A stretch of 53,886 bases of DNA from Synechococcus sp. PCC 7335 (GTDB taxonomy: Bacteria > Cyanobacteriota > Cyanobacteriia > Phormidesmidales > Phormidesmidaceae). Below, one piece after another: positions 8,542 to 16,299 of the stretch. The stretch covers positions 2,043,400 to 2,097,285 of the forward strand of contig NZ_DS989904.1 of assembly GCF_000155595.1 (NCBI RefSeq), given 5' to 3'. The notes beneath the pieces are model-generated. The model made no database searches, was not told where the DNA came from, and worked only from the letters and a program-made list of their open reading frames with translations. The position numbers and the translations under genes are program-made. Each line of letters opens with the position of its first letter. Position 1 is the stretch's first letter.

Positions 8542-8585
8542 AGGTCCCTTTGACTAGAGGTTCCTTTGACTAGGTACCTTTGATA
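8542..8585 (+). repeat. Three degenerate tandem copies of AGGTNCCTTTGA
   Basis: AGGTCCCTTTGACT (8542), AGGTTCCTTTGACT (8558) and AGGTACCTTTGATA (8572) lie directly behind purN, with periods of 16 and 14 bp. Farther on, three looser copies of CTTTTGATTGAC/CTTTTGACTGGC/CTCTTGACTGAC occur at about 8654-8690. They look like local slippage duplications in non-coding DNA. Confidence 0.6.
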
Positions 8586-8700
8586 AACTGAGCCTGGTTA
8601 ACCTAAATCAATTGGCTGAGAGAAGCTAAGTGATAGTAGCGTTGATGACACAACTTTTGATTGACCTTTTGACTGGCCTCTTGACTGACATAGGGTTGGT

Positions 8701-8897
8701 GTCACGTCATACGAAGAGTCACGTTGCAAGCTAGTTTGCTGGAATTGAGATGTAAGAATCACTCTAGAAGTGAACTGCCCTCAAGGGTAGTTTCATCTTG
8801 TAGGATTCTTTACCTAGCGAACTAGTACCAAAAAAACTAGTTCATCCCTTTCGGTGATGCTAAAGATTGAACTTGTATAGGATAACTGGCTAGTGAC
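8701..8897 (+). ncRNA. Candidate structured small RNA (6S-like?), strand uncertain
   Basis: This part of the 556-bp gap between purN and the acyltransferase gene can fold extensively. GCTAGTTTGCT (8730-8740) pairs with AGCGAACTAGT (8816-8826) through 11 pairs including G-U. Inside are AAGAATC/GATTCTT and a long hairpin around AACTGCCCT-CA-AGGGTAGTT. GAACTAGT (8819-8826) can alternatively pair with ACTAGTTC (8836-8843) across a loop with six A. An outer GTCAC/GTGAC pair (8701/8893) could close a unit of nearly 200 nt. Size, a long rod with internal loops and closeness to a purine gene recall cyanobacterial 6S RNA, but I could not match its sequence. No U-tract terminator is evident. Confidence 0.3.
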
Positions 8898-9020
8898 CTC
8901 AAAAAGATTCCGCTAGCCTTTCGTCTTTTGAGCTGACTTTTCCATATCTTGGTTCTACTATCTTCGCTTTTGTGTTCGAGCTTTTGCTCAACGGTTCTCG
9001 ACTAACTGTTTTCTATCTAA

Positions 9021-9065
9021 GCTAAGTCCTTCTAACTAAGCTAGGTCCTTCTAAGCTAAGTCCTT
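9021..9065 (+). repeat. Three copies of GCTAAGTCCTT before the acyltransferase gene
   Basis: GCTAAGTCCTT at 9021 and 9055, and GCTAGGTCCTT at 9040, within the 75 bp upstream of the acyltransferase start. They could be direct-repeat binding sites or simple slippage products. Confidence 0.55.
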
Positions 9066-9092
9066 GTCCAACATCTTAGTGCGCTACGCACA

Positions 9093-9803
9093 ATGCCCTT
9101 GACTAATTCTCTTGAACTTTCTAGATGGATGCTTTTTTCTATGGGCATCCGTATTCGTGTACATCAGCTATTTTCCTTGCCGCGATCGCCTTTTTTGGTG
9201 ATTTCCAATCATCGCAGCTTTTTGGATGCACCACTCCTGATGGCTGCGACTGCTCAGCCAGTCCATTTCGCTTGTCATCACTACATGTCTCAGGTCCCGG
9301 TGATGAGTGATATCGTCGATGCGCTAGGCTGTTTTCCGCTCGATGGTCCTAAGCAACGAGGACGAACTTTTTTTAAGCAGGCTACTCATTTTTTACGCTC
9401 ACATCAATCTATTGGGGTCTTCCCTGAAGGCACCAACCCTATGGTTGAAATCCCCCCACCTGATCGAATCAGCGACTTTCATCGGGGCTTTGCTCACCTC
9501 GCTTTGCGCGCACCCGTTGAGGACTTAATGATTGTCCCGGCTGCTATTATTGCTCTAAAGGAAAAGCAACAAGATACCGTTCCCTTGCGTTTGCTAAGTT
9601 GGTTTGATCCTAGTGAGCCTTTGTTTCAGCAAGCAGGACGCCACCCGGCTGTGATCTATCAGGATGTAGCTGTCGTGATAGGAAAGCCAATCTCAACCAC
9701 AAATCTACAAGCGCACTACCACGGAAAGCAAGCCTCGCAAGTGGCCACTACGTTAACCAATACCTGTCAAGATGAGATCCAAACGCTACTGAAGAGCCGC
9801 TAG
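9093..9803 (+). CDS. PlsC-type lysophospholipid/glycerol acyltransferase
   Basis: A 236-residue acyltransferase of the 1-acylglycerol-3-phosphate acyltransferase superfamily. The catalytic HX4D motif is NHRSFLD (H40, D45) and the acceptor-binding motif is VFPEGTNP (E112, G113). The rest (ALGCFPLDGPKQRGRTFFKQ and the hydrophobic core) fits a small membrane-associated PlsC enzyme. The acyl acceptor cannot be read from sequence. It lies 65 bp before a hydrolase gene on the same strand whose plant relatives are fused to an acyltransferase domain, suggesting both act on the same lipids, for example phytol or carotenoid esters (inference). A simple role in phosphatidic acid synthesis is the alternative. 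Confidence 0.85.
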   Translation: MPLTNSLELSRWMLFSMGIRIRVHQLFSLPRSPFLVISNHRSFLDAPLLMAATAQPVHFACHHYMSQVPVMSDIVDALGCFPLDGPKQRGRTFFKQATHFLRSHQSIGVFPEGTNPMVEIPPPDRISDFHRGFAHLALRAPVEDLMIVPAAIIALKEKQQDTVPLRLLSWFDPSEPLFQQAGRHPAVIYQDVAVVIGKPISTTNLQAHYHGKQASQVATTLTNTCQDEIQTLLKSR

Positions 9804-9868
9804 CAGCAGGTAGATTAAAAAGATATCTGTAGAGAGATCGGGTTCAAAGCTCGATTAGACAAGGAAGA

Positions 9869-10702
9869 TTGGATACCATTAAATTTATAAAACCTCACGT
9901 AGGACTAGAAAAAGAGTCGGCGCGATCGCCCTTACAGCCCCTCTTTATCTACTTACCGGGGATGGATGGTACAGGAAAGCTATTTCACTCCCAAGCCGAT
10001 AAACTATCCCATTGGTTTGACCTACGTTGCCTATCACTGCCACCTAGCGAGCTAGCCGACTGGCCGACATTAACTCGCCAGGTTAGTCAACTAATTGATA
10101 ATGAGCTAGGAAAAGATAGCACTCCTTCAGGCAGGAGAAGAGCGGTTTATTTGTGTGGTGAATCCTTCGGAGGCTGTCTAGCAATGCAGGTGCTGACGGA
10201 CTCGCCGTACCTGTTCGAGAAGGTGGTGCTGGTTAATCCAGCGTCTTCTTTTCGGCGATTGCCCTGGATGCAGCTAGGATCGCTAATCACTCATCAGATG
10301 CCTAATCTGATCTATCGCTATGGCGCGCAGGGTCTAATTCCTTTTTTGATAGAACCTTTTCGAGTGAGTAACCGCGATCGCACCGCGCTTGTCAATGCAA
10401 TGGGCTCGGTCCCAGCCAAAACCGCTGCATGGCGCATGAGTTTGCTAGGTAAATTCGATATAGAGCGGCTGCCGTTGGAGCGGATGACTCATCCGGTCTT
10501 GATAATTGCAGGCGGCAACGATCGACTACTCCCTTCTAAGCGCGAAGCGAATAGCTTAGTGGCACGATTTCCCAATGCAAAAAAGACCCTGCTGCCAGAA
10601 AGCGGCCACGCCTGTTTGATCGAGAGCAAAACTGATTTAGCAGAAATCTTACAGACTCATCAGTTTCTTCCTAACGCAAAGGGCTTTAGCTATCAATCTT
10701 GA
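9869..10702 (+). CDS. Alpha/beta hydrolase related to the N-terminal half of plant phytyl ester synthases
   Basis: A 277-residue hydrolase. The nucleophile motif is CGESFGGCLA (S99), with acid D218 (AGGNDRLLPS) and base H247 (PESGHACLIES), so the triad is complete. LPGMDGTGKLF at the oxyanion region, RCLSLPPSELADW, and LVNPASSFRRLPW are strikingly like the hydrolase domain of Arabidopsis PES1/PES2 (from memory, not by search). In those proteins this domain is fused to an acyltransferase; here an acyltransferase gene lies just upstream. The start is TTG 9869, the only usual start codon before the LPGMDG motif; AAGGA lies three bases ahead, which is unusually close. Confidence 0.8.
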   Translation: MDTIKFIKPHVGLEKESARSPLQPLFIYLPGMDGTGKLFHSQADKLSHWFDLRCLSLPPSELADWPTLTRQVSQLIDNELGKDSTPSGRRRAVYLCGESFGGCLAMQVLTDSPYLFEKVVLVNPASSFRRLPWMQLGSLITHQMPNLIYRYGAQGLIPFLIEPFRVSNRDRTALVNAMGSVPAKTAAWRMSLLGKFDIERLPLERMTHPVLIIAGGNDRLLPSKREANSLVARFPNAKKTLLPESGHACLIESKTDLAEILQTHQFLPNAKGFSYQS

Positions 10703-10809
10703 GATCACCCTTGGAAGTTGATGTTTGCCATACCAACTTCCTCTATCCCAATTTCATCTATTATTGAGAAACACCGAAAGAGATTAACGCAGCCTAACCC
10801 TACATACCC

Positions 10810-11520
10810 ATGTCTAGACGACTCCTCTGCTGGTTCCGTCAGTTTGTGTGCTTTAGCGCAACCGTCTTGCTCGCTTTCCAACTGCTCAGTGCCCCTGCCT
10901 TAGCGACTAGCTTGTACAGTATGCCGCAAAGCCCTGATGGGAAGTGGTTCATCGATGAAGCCTCACAGGTCTCACGGTTGAATGAGGGCAAGATTGAAAG
11001 TTCACTCAAGCAGCTAGCTGAGGAAACGGGTAATGAGGTTCGTTTTGTTACGATTCACCGGCTTGACTATGGCGAAACGGTTCAGGATTTTGCCGACGGT
11101 TTAGCTGAGCGCTGGTTTCCTACGCCCGAAGCGCGGAGTAATCAGACTGTGATTGTATTAGACGATGTCACTAATAACATTGGCATTAGCGTTGGTGAAA
11201 GTGCGGCGAAGATTGTAGATGAAGATCTAGCGCAGAGCATTGTTGGCGAGACGATGAAAATACCTTTGCTCAAAGGAAACCAGTACAATCAATCTTTTTT
11301 AGGTGCAACCGATCGGCTCGTGGCTGTGCTCTCAGGAGAGCCTGATCCGGGACCTCCTGAAGCGTATGACGATACCGTTGATGTCGATCGAACCTATGCT
11401 ACTGCTGAGGAAACAGAGGCAACTCGAGGTTCTTCAACGACAGTCGTGATTGTATTATTGATTGCAGCTACGGTCATTCCTATGGCTACTTACTACTGGT
11501 ATATGTCGGTAGGCGGCTAG
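10810..11520 (+). CDS. psb32: Psb32-like TPM-domain protein of photosystem II repair
   Basis: A 236-residue exported protein. A signal peptide (about 1-32, ending PALA) precedes a TPM domain at about 50-175: DEASQVSRLNEG, GNEVRFVTIHRLDYGETV, FADGLAERWFP, TVIVLDDVTNNIGISVGES. The C-terminus has an acidic linker and one membrane segment (TTVVIVLLIAATVIPMATYY). This layout is that of Psb32 of Synechocystis and plant TLP18.3, thylakoid-lumen proteins that assist photosystem II repair under high light. The symbol rests on architecture and motifs. Located 107 bp after the hydrolase gene on the same strand; a perfect hairpin follows its stop. Confidence 0.8.
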   Translation: MSRRLLCWFRQFVCFSATVLLAFQLLSAPALATSLYSMPQSPDGKWFIDEASQVSRLNEGKIESSLKQLAEETGNEVRFVTIHRLDYGETVQDFADGLAERWFPTPEARSNQTVIVLDDVTNNIGISVGESAAKIVDEDLAQSIVGETMKIPLLKGNQYNQSFLGATDRLVAVLSGEPDPGPPEAYDDTVDVDRTYATAEETEATRGSSTTVVIVLLIAATVIPMATYYWYMSVGG

Positions 11521-11572
11521 CGGATAGATAGTTTAGCTACCTTAGGCGCTACGTTTAGCAAGGGTGGCTTTG

Positions 11573-11609
11573 GGTAACCCTATCTAGGGCTGACCTAGAT
11601 AGGGTTACC
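11573..11609. terminator. Perfect 16-bp hairpin behind psb32
   Basis: GGTAACCCTATCTAGG (11573-11588), a five-base loop GCTGA, then the exact complement to 11609. No U-tract follows on either strand, so it may stabilise the 3' end or halt polymerase in another way rather than being a standard intrinsic terminator. Confidence 0.55.
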
Positions 11610-11737
11610 TTAGAGAGAAGAAATCGCTATAGGCAATCCGCTATCCTAGTTAAAGTTTCAGTGCGCTGTTGCATAGCGAAGTTGCGTAGCGACACGGATC
11701 TGCCGCAAGTCACCGCAAAATAGGTCATACATTATTA

Positions 11738-12835
11738 ATGGACTGGTTCAATCGACTGCCGCGCTGGATGGTCTGGGGTTTAGCCTTGCCGCTCTTGACG
11801 CTAAATGGATGGGTAGCACTACAGATCTTTGCCTATTTTCGAACTCAGTTCACTATCTTCTTGACAGCAACGCTGCTCTCTTTTGTGCTGAACTATCCTG
11901 TTCAGTGGCTATCACGATTTCGACTGAGGCGATCGCTAGCTATTTTGCTAGTATTGCTAATTACTGTCTCTGTGCTGGGGGTGCTAGGGGTTATTCTGGC
12001 ACCACCGCTAGTTGAGCAACTCAATGAGCTGTCTGGACGGTTACCGTCTTGGATAGACTCTAGTACGTCCCAAGTGACTGCTTTTCAGAATTGGGCAGTT
12101 AGCCTCAACCTGCCAATTGATCTTTCTCGGCTATCGACCCAGCTTCAAACCAGAATCACTACCCAGGTTCAGACCATCAGTGCCAGCATTTTGGGGCTGT
12201 TGCCAGATGCCATCAGTAGCGTTGTCGATTTGGGTTTGACGGTGGTGCTCACTTTCTACTTGCTGCTGCACGGTGAAAGGCTTTGGGATGGGCTCTATCA
12301 ATGGCTACCAGATTCCTGGAATGCTAGGGCTCGGCCTCTGATCAAACAGAACTTTCAGAATTATTTTTTGGGACAATTTACGGTTGCGATGCTGATGGGC
12401 ACCGCGATGACGATCGCCTTTGTGGTGATTCAGGTGCCGTTCGGTCTGCTTTTTGGGATTGCCGTTGGTGTGATGGCAATCTTCCCCTTTGGCCCGGCGC
12501 TGAGCATTACGATTATTAGCTTCTTAACTGCCTTGAAGAGTATTTGGCTGGGGGTACGGGTGGTAACGGTAGCGGCGGTGATCGATCAAGTGGTGGAAAA
12601 TGCGATCGCCCCTCAGCTCATCGGCGGCTTTGTCGGTCTCAATCCTGTCTGGATTCTTGTCTCACTTTTGCTAGGGACTAAAATTGCAGGCGTGCTAGGG
12701 CTGATTGTGGCTGTGCCAGTCGCTAGCTCGATCAAAAGCATCTTTGAAGATCAAAAGATTCCACCTTCTCCTTCCAAGATGATTGATAAGAGCGAAGGCC
12801 AGCCGTCTGATAGCTCGGCGTTGGCTTCGGCCTAG
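11738..12835 (+). CDS. AI-2E family transporter (PerM/YdiK-like permease)
   Basis: A 365-residue polytopic membrane protein. Two early membrane segments (about 12-33 and 60-90), a periplasmic-type helical stretch rich in Gln and Thr (about 95-150), and four or five further membrane segments form the AI-2E/PerM pattern. The family signature near FGLLFGIAVGVMAIFPFGP and the ending VVENAIAPQLIGGFVGLNPVW is present. Family members export diverse small molecules or sodium; the substrate here is unknown. The tail after residue 340 is hydrophilic. Confidence 0.88.
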   Translation: MDWFNRLPRWMVWGLALPLLTLNGWVALQIFAYFRTQFTIFLTATLLSFVLNYPVQWLSRFRLRRSLAILLVLLITVSVLGVLGVILAPPLVEQLNELSGRLPSWIDSSTSQVTAFQNWAVSLNLPIDLSRLSTQLQTRITTQVQTISASILGLLPDAISSVVDLGLTVVLTFYLLLHGERLWDGLYQWLPDSWNARARPLIKQNFQNYFLGQFTVAMLMGTAMTIAFVVIQVPFGLLFGIAVGVMAIFPFGPALSITIISFLTALKSIWLGVRVVTVAAVIDQVVENAIAPQLIGGFVGLNPVWILVSLLLGTKIAGVLGLIVAVPVASSIKSIFEDQKIPPSPSKMIDKSEGQPSDSSALASA

Positions 12836-12882
12836 CTTCTGTATAAGGGAATCTGTATAGCTAATTCTCGCTTGGTGGCTGC

Positions 12883-13386
12883 TTATAGGCGCTCGGCAAT
12901 CTGCTTCAACCGCTGTAGCTGAGCTTCCATATCCTGCTTGGTCCAGGTAGCTGCAAACTGGTTGAATCCAAAGCTTACTAGTGGATTAGGAATCGTAAAT
13001 TCAAATCGATTTAGCAGCGTTGTTCCATTGGCTTCGGGCTGGCACTCCCAACGATCGCATCCTTCAAAAAATCCGTCAAATCCCCACACGACTAGTCCCG
13101 GTTGACGTTCGATTACGGTGCTATGCAGTGAGGGTGTTAGCACTGGAATCTTCAGCTTGAATTCAAATTCGCTACCTAGGGTCATTTGCCACTCACCCAC
13201 TGGCTCACAGACCAAGGCTGGATTTAGCCACTGATGCATCAGGCGTTGCTCTGTAAAACAACGTTCCACAGTTGTGGAATTCGCTCGGATAAAGATAGAT
13301 TGCTCGTAGACAGTCACAGCGATCGCCCCTCCAAAAACATAGCAGCTCTCCGAAGACAAAGCTGACAGATAATTACCCAGTATCAT
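12883..13386 (-). CDS. SRPBCC-fold protein
   Basis: A protein of up to 167 residues. From about residue 23 (VTVYEQSIFIRANSTTVERC) it shows the START/SRPBCC pattern: the opening strand with per-residue 'I.A....V' spacing, LMHQWLNPALVCEPVGEW, and a final amphipathic helix (DMEAQLQRLKQIAERL). The ATG at 13386 overlaps the end of the transaldolase-like gene by 14 bp; a GTG about 22 codons later would start exactly at the domain, and either is possible. The fold binds hydrophobic ligands or metabolites; no ligand can be named. It is the last gene of the overlapping tldD cluster. Confidence 0.75.
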   Translation of the reverse strand: MILGNYLSALSSESCYVFGGAIAVTVYEQSIFIRANSTTVERCFTEQRLMHQWLNPALVCEPVGEWQMTLGSEFEFKLKIPVLTPSLHSTVIERQPGLVVWGFDGFFEGCDRWECQPEANGTTLLNRFEFTIPNPLVSFGFNQFAATWTKQDMEAQLQRLKQIAERL

Positions 13387-14164
13387 CGGCAGTAATAATC
13401 ACAGCGCTGTTAGCAGCTCTTTCAAACTCAGCAGTCGCCTCAATTGTCTCAGGTACGTCGAAGAAAGCCTGGGCGATCGCATCGGAGAAAGTGAACGTAT
13501 CTAGGCCATGTTCTGCCAGCTCAGGGATATCTTCTATATTGCGAATACTTGCAGTCAACACCCGAGTGGTAGACTTCACGCCCTTTAGCACCTGCTGCAT
13601 CGTCGCTACTTCAGCAAAGCCATCTCGACCACTGTCGTCAATCCGTCCTAAATACGGCGCCACATAGCTAGCTCCGATCGCTGCTGCGATCAAGACCTGA
13701 CGAATGGAGTAGACAGCCGTCAGCGTGACCGGGATACCGGAACGAACTAGCAGCTTGGCCGCTATAGTGCCCTCTCGAGTAGCAGGCAGCTTAACCACGA
13801 TTCGCTGATCGAAGCTGCTAAGTAAATTACCAATATTCAGCAGCGTCGCCGTAGACTCGCCCCAGGCTTGCAGATGAACTTCTTGCATACCTAAATCGAA
13901 GGCCCGCTGGGCTAGCGATTTTAATGTGCTAGGCGTACAGTCAACGCCTGCTCTTTCTAAAAGCAGTGGATTACAAGTCACTCCATAGAACATTCCGGTT
14001 GGCAGCCACCTCTCCCACGCCGCTGTATCGGCGGTATCTAGATAAAGACGCAGATTAGGTAAGCTATCTATCTCACCATTTTCTAAAGTGCTTGCTCCTA
14101 AAGTGCTTGCACTTGAAGTGTTGGTTTTTGAAGGGCTCATTTCTGAAGTATTTAAAGGCCTCAT
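13373..14164 (-). CDS. Transaldolase-family (fructose-6-phosphate aldolase-like) protein
   Basis: A 263-residue member of the short transaldolase/FSA group. After a 30-residue Ser/Thr-rich leader the barrel starts with LRLYLDTADTAAWERWLP, then GVTCNPLLLERAG, the Schiff-base lysine region IVVKLPATREGTIAAK, GIPVTLTAVYS and YVAPYLGRIDDSGRDG, which are family motifs. The start at 14164 overlaps the tldD stop (ATGA), implying translational coupling; an internal ATG eight codons on is the alternative. The leader contains short DNA duplications (CTAAAGTGCTTGC-like, 14087-14113). It is much shorter than the main cyanobacterial transaldolase, so it is probably not the pentose-phosphate enzyme; the substrate is unknown. 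Confidence 0.82.
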   Translation of the reverse strand: MRPLNTSEMSPSKTNTSSASTLGASTLENGEIDSLPNLRLYLDTADTAAWERWLPTGMFYGVTCNPLLLERAGVDCTPSTLKSLAQRAFDLGMQEVHLQAWGESTATLLNIGNLLSSFDQRIVVKLPATREGTIAAKLLVRSGIPVTLTAVYSIRQVLIAAAIGASYVAPYLGRIDDSGRDGFAEVATMQQVLKGVKSTTRVLTASIRNIEDIPELAEHGLDTFTFSDAIAQAFFDVPETIEATAEFERAANSAVIITADDTG

Positions 14165-15552
14165 TCACTCTCTCCTCCAATGACAACGTCTTTTATCCTC
14201 AAGCTCGGACCTCCGCAGCCGACGGCCAACCCACTCTGTCCGCCTTTACCACAGCCGCCTGACTCATCCCAGTAAAAGTCATCGCCGATCGCCTCAATGT
14301 TAGCCAGTGTGCTAAAAACATTGCCTGATAGCGTCACGTCCTGTATAGGTTCAGCGACTTCGCCTTTGCGAATCATCCAGGCTTCACCAGCAGTAAAGGT
14401 AAATAGCTCACCGTTGGTCTGTCCGCCAATCCAGTTACGCGCGTAGATCCCTTCGTCGATTCCAGAGAATAGATCGGTGACAGGTGTTTCGCCGCGCTCA
14501 ATCCAGGTATTTGTCATCCGGACTAGCGGTGAATAGTGATAGCTTAAGCAGCGAGCATTTCCTGTTGGTGCTTCACCTAGCTCCCCGGCAGTTTCGCGAG
14601 AATGTAGTCGACCGGTTAACACACCGTCTTTGATTAGCTGAGTGGTTGTAGCGGGTGTGCCTTCGTCATCGTATAAGTAGCTCCCGCGATGCCCTAAAGG
14701 GGCCGCACCATCAAAAATTTGTAGGTTCTGCGGACCAAATCTTCGTCCGAGAGACATCGTTTCTAGTAGCTCTGGATTCTCATAGATCATGTCGGCTTCA
14801 GACAGATGGCCAAAGGCTTCATGGACGAATAACCCGCTAAGTATAGGGTCAATGACGATGGTGTAGATGCCCCCTTTAGCTGGAGGCAGCGTCAGGGCAT
14901 TGACGGCGCGATCACCTGCTGCTTTTACCTGGTCCTCTAGCCCTAATACATCTTCATAGGCACGCCGAGATCCTACCGTTTCCCGACCAGTTTGTACTTT
15001 CTCACCCTGTCTAGCCGTTGCTGAAAACCGCATCTCTAGATCGGTCCAGCTTTGTTCGATTAACGTGCCTTCTGAAGTGGCGATTAAAACCTGCTGATAG
15101 CTGTCTTCGTAGCGTACGGCCGTTGAAATAATCTCAGGATGCTCTCCCTGTAGGACGTCAATATAGTGATGGCATAGTGTTTTTTTATCAGCTAGTGAAA
15201 TATCTCTTGGATCTGTTCCTGTTAGCGGCAGCCTGCAGGTGGTCTGAATGATATCGATAGGGGCTAGCTGAGTGGTATCTCCTCCAACCAATCGGGCAGC
15301 TGCGATCGCATCTTCCATCCGGGCTGATAAATCACTCAGTCGGTTAAAGCTCGCAAATCCCCAACCGCCTCTATAGCAAGCGCGAACCTGTCCGCCGACA
15401 GCAACTCCCTCACTTAGCGCCTCCAATGCCTCTGCTCGTAGCCGAATCTCGCAACCCTGTGACTTTTCCAAACGCACCGCCAAGTAGTCCACCCGGTGCC
15501 GATGTCGAGCAATCAAATCACTCACTTGATCCTTAAAGCTCTCCATACTCAA
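14161..15552 (-). CDS. tldD: TldD-type metallopeptidase
   Basis: A 463-residue protein of the TldD/PmbA family, the zinc-containing protease subunit. HEAFGH at residues 244-249 is the HEXXXH metal site specific to TldD, absent from PmbA/TldE. YDDEGTPATTTQLIKDGVL, GNARCLSYHYSPLVRMTNT and the Gly/Cys-rich end SGGCGKGGQSGLAVGCGGPS are all TldD motifs. In E. coli TldD-TldE degrades unfolded peptides and matures microcin B17. The PmbA partner is not beside it; instead the next two overlapping genes encode a transaldolase-like and an SRPBCC protein. Start at ATG 15552; another ATG lies two codons on. Confidence 0.9.
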   Translation of the reverse strand: MSMESFKDQVSDLIARHRHRVDYLAVRLEKSQGCEIRLRAEALEALSEGVAVGGQVRACYRGGWGFASFNRLSDLSARMEDAIAAARLVGGDTTQLAPIDIIQTTCRLPLTGTDPRDISLADKKTLCHHYIDVLQGEHPEIISTAVRYEDSYQQVLIATSEGTLIEQSWTDLEMRFSATARQGEKVQTGRETVGSRRAYEDVLGLEDQVKAAGDRAVNALTLPPAKGGIYTIVIDPILSGLFVHEAFGHLSEADMIYENPELLETMSLGRRFGPQNLQIFDGAAPLGHRGSYLYDDEGTPATTTQLIKDGVLTGRLHSRETAGELGEAPTGNARCLSYHYSPLVRMTNTWIERGETPVTDLFSGIDEGIYARNWIGGQTNGELFTFTAGEAWMIRKGEVAEPIQDVTLSGNVFSTLANIEAIGDDFYWDESGGCGKGGQSGLAVGCGGPSLRIKDVVIGGESE

Positions 15553-15697
15553 CCCTCTTATACTGAATCGGATGTCGATTAACTTTATCTGTTGCCGATA
15601 TTTACCGCAGCATTCTTCTGCACCTCTCTATCTCCCCTACCACTCATTATTCGTATTAACATAAAGCTTATCCCCTTCTTACGAGAGGAATGCACCT

Positions 15698-16258
15698 ATG
15701 ACTGGTGAACTTGGCTACTCCCTACCTCCCGCTATTCGGCGCATCGCTGCGAACTTCAAGCGAGTTGGTTGGGCAAGTGTGTGGGTGCAGACTGTCATCG
15801 GCGTGATTGCCAGCATCTTGTTCGTATTCAACGCGTTAGAGCCTAACACTGGTTTTTCTAGCGCCTCTGCTGATCTGTTTACTACGATCGGACTATTAAC
15901 TATCTTTGTCAGTGCATTTTGGGGTTTTCGCTACGTTCTTTTGGGCCGTAAACTCAGCACTACTAACCCCGACTTACGACCCAAGCCGAAGGATGCCATC
16001 AGAGCAATTCGTATTGGTATTTCTATCAGCCTGATTGGGATGTTGATTACTATCTTTGGGGCTGAAGTTGTCATTGCCGATCTGTGGACCCGATCGCTGC
16101 GGCAGGTGGCTACTTTTGGTGCGCTTAGTCAGGATTCGTCAGCTTTTATCAATGCCGCCGATATCGCCGTCGTCTTCTCAGTGATTAATGCTATTTTCGC
16201 GCACTACGTCGGTCTGTGCGCTTCGATCTGGCTAGAGTATGTCACCAACCGTCAGTAG
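15698..16258 (+). CDS. DUF3611 membrane protein
   Basis: A 186-residue membrane protein with four predicted membrane segments at about 25-47, 62-84, 105-128 and 150-178. The opening LPPAIRRIAANFKRVGWASVWVQ and the loop LGRKLSTTNPDLRPKPKDAI match what I know of DUF3611, a family of cyanobacteria and chloroplasts without a firm function. GAGAGGAA lies 9 bases before the ATG, a good ribosome-binding site. Monocistronic between divergent tldD and convergent DUF924. Confidence 0.8.
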   Translation: MTGELGYSLPPAIRRIAANFKRVGWASVWVQTVIGVIASILFVFNALEPNTGFSSASADLFTTIGLLTIFVSAFWGFRYVLLGRKLSTTNPDLRPKPKDAIRAIRIGISISLIGMLITIFGAEVVIADLWTRSLRQVATFGALSQDSSAFINAADIAVVFSVINAIFAHYVGLCASIWLEYVTNRQ

Positions 16259-16299
16259 CTATCAATAGCTATATGATGTGTAGCTGATGTTACGAAGTG

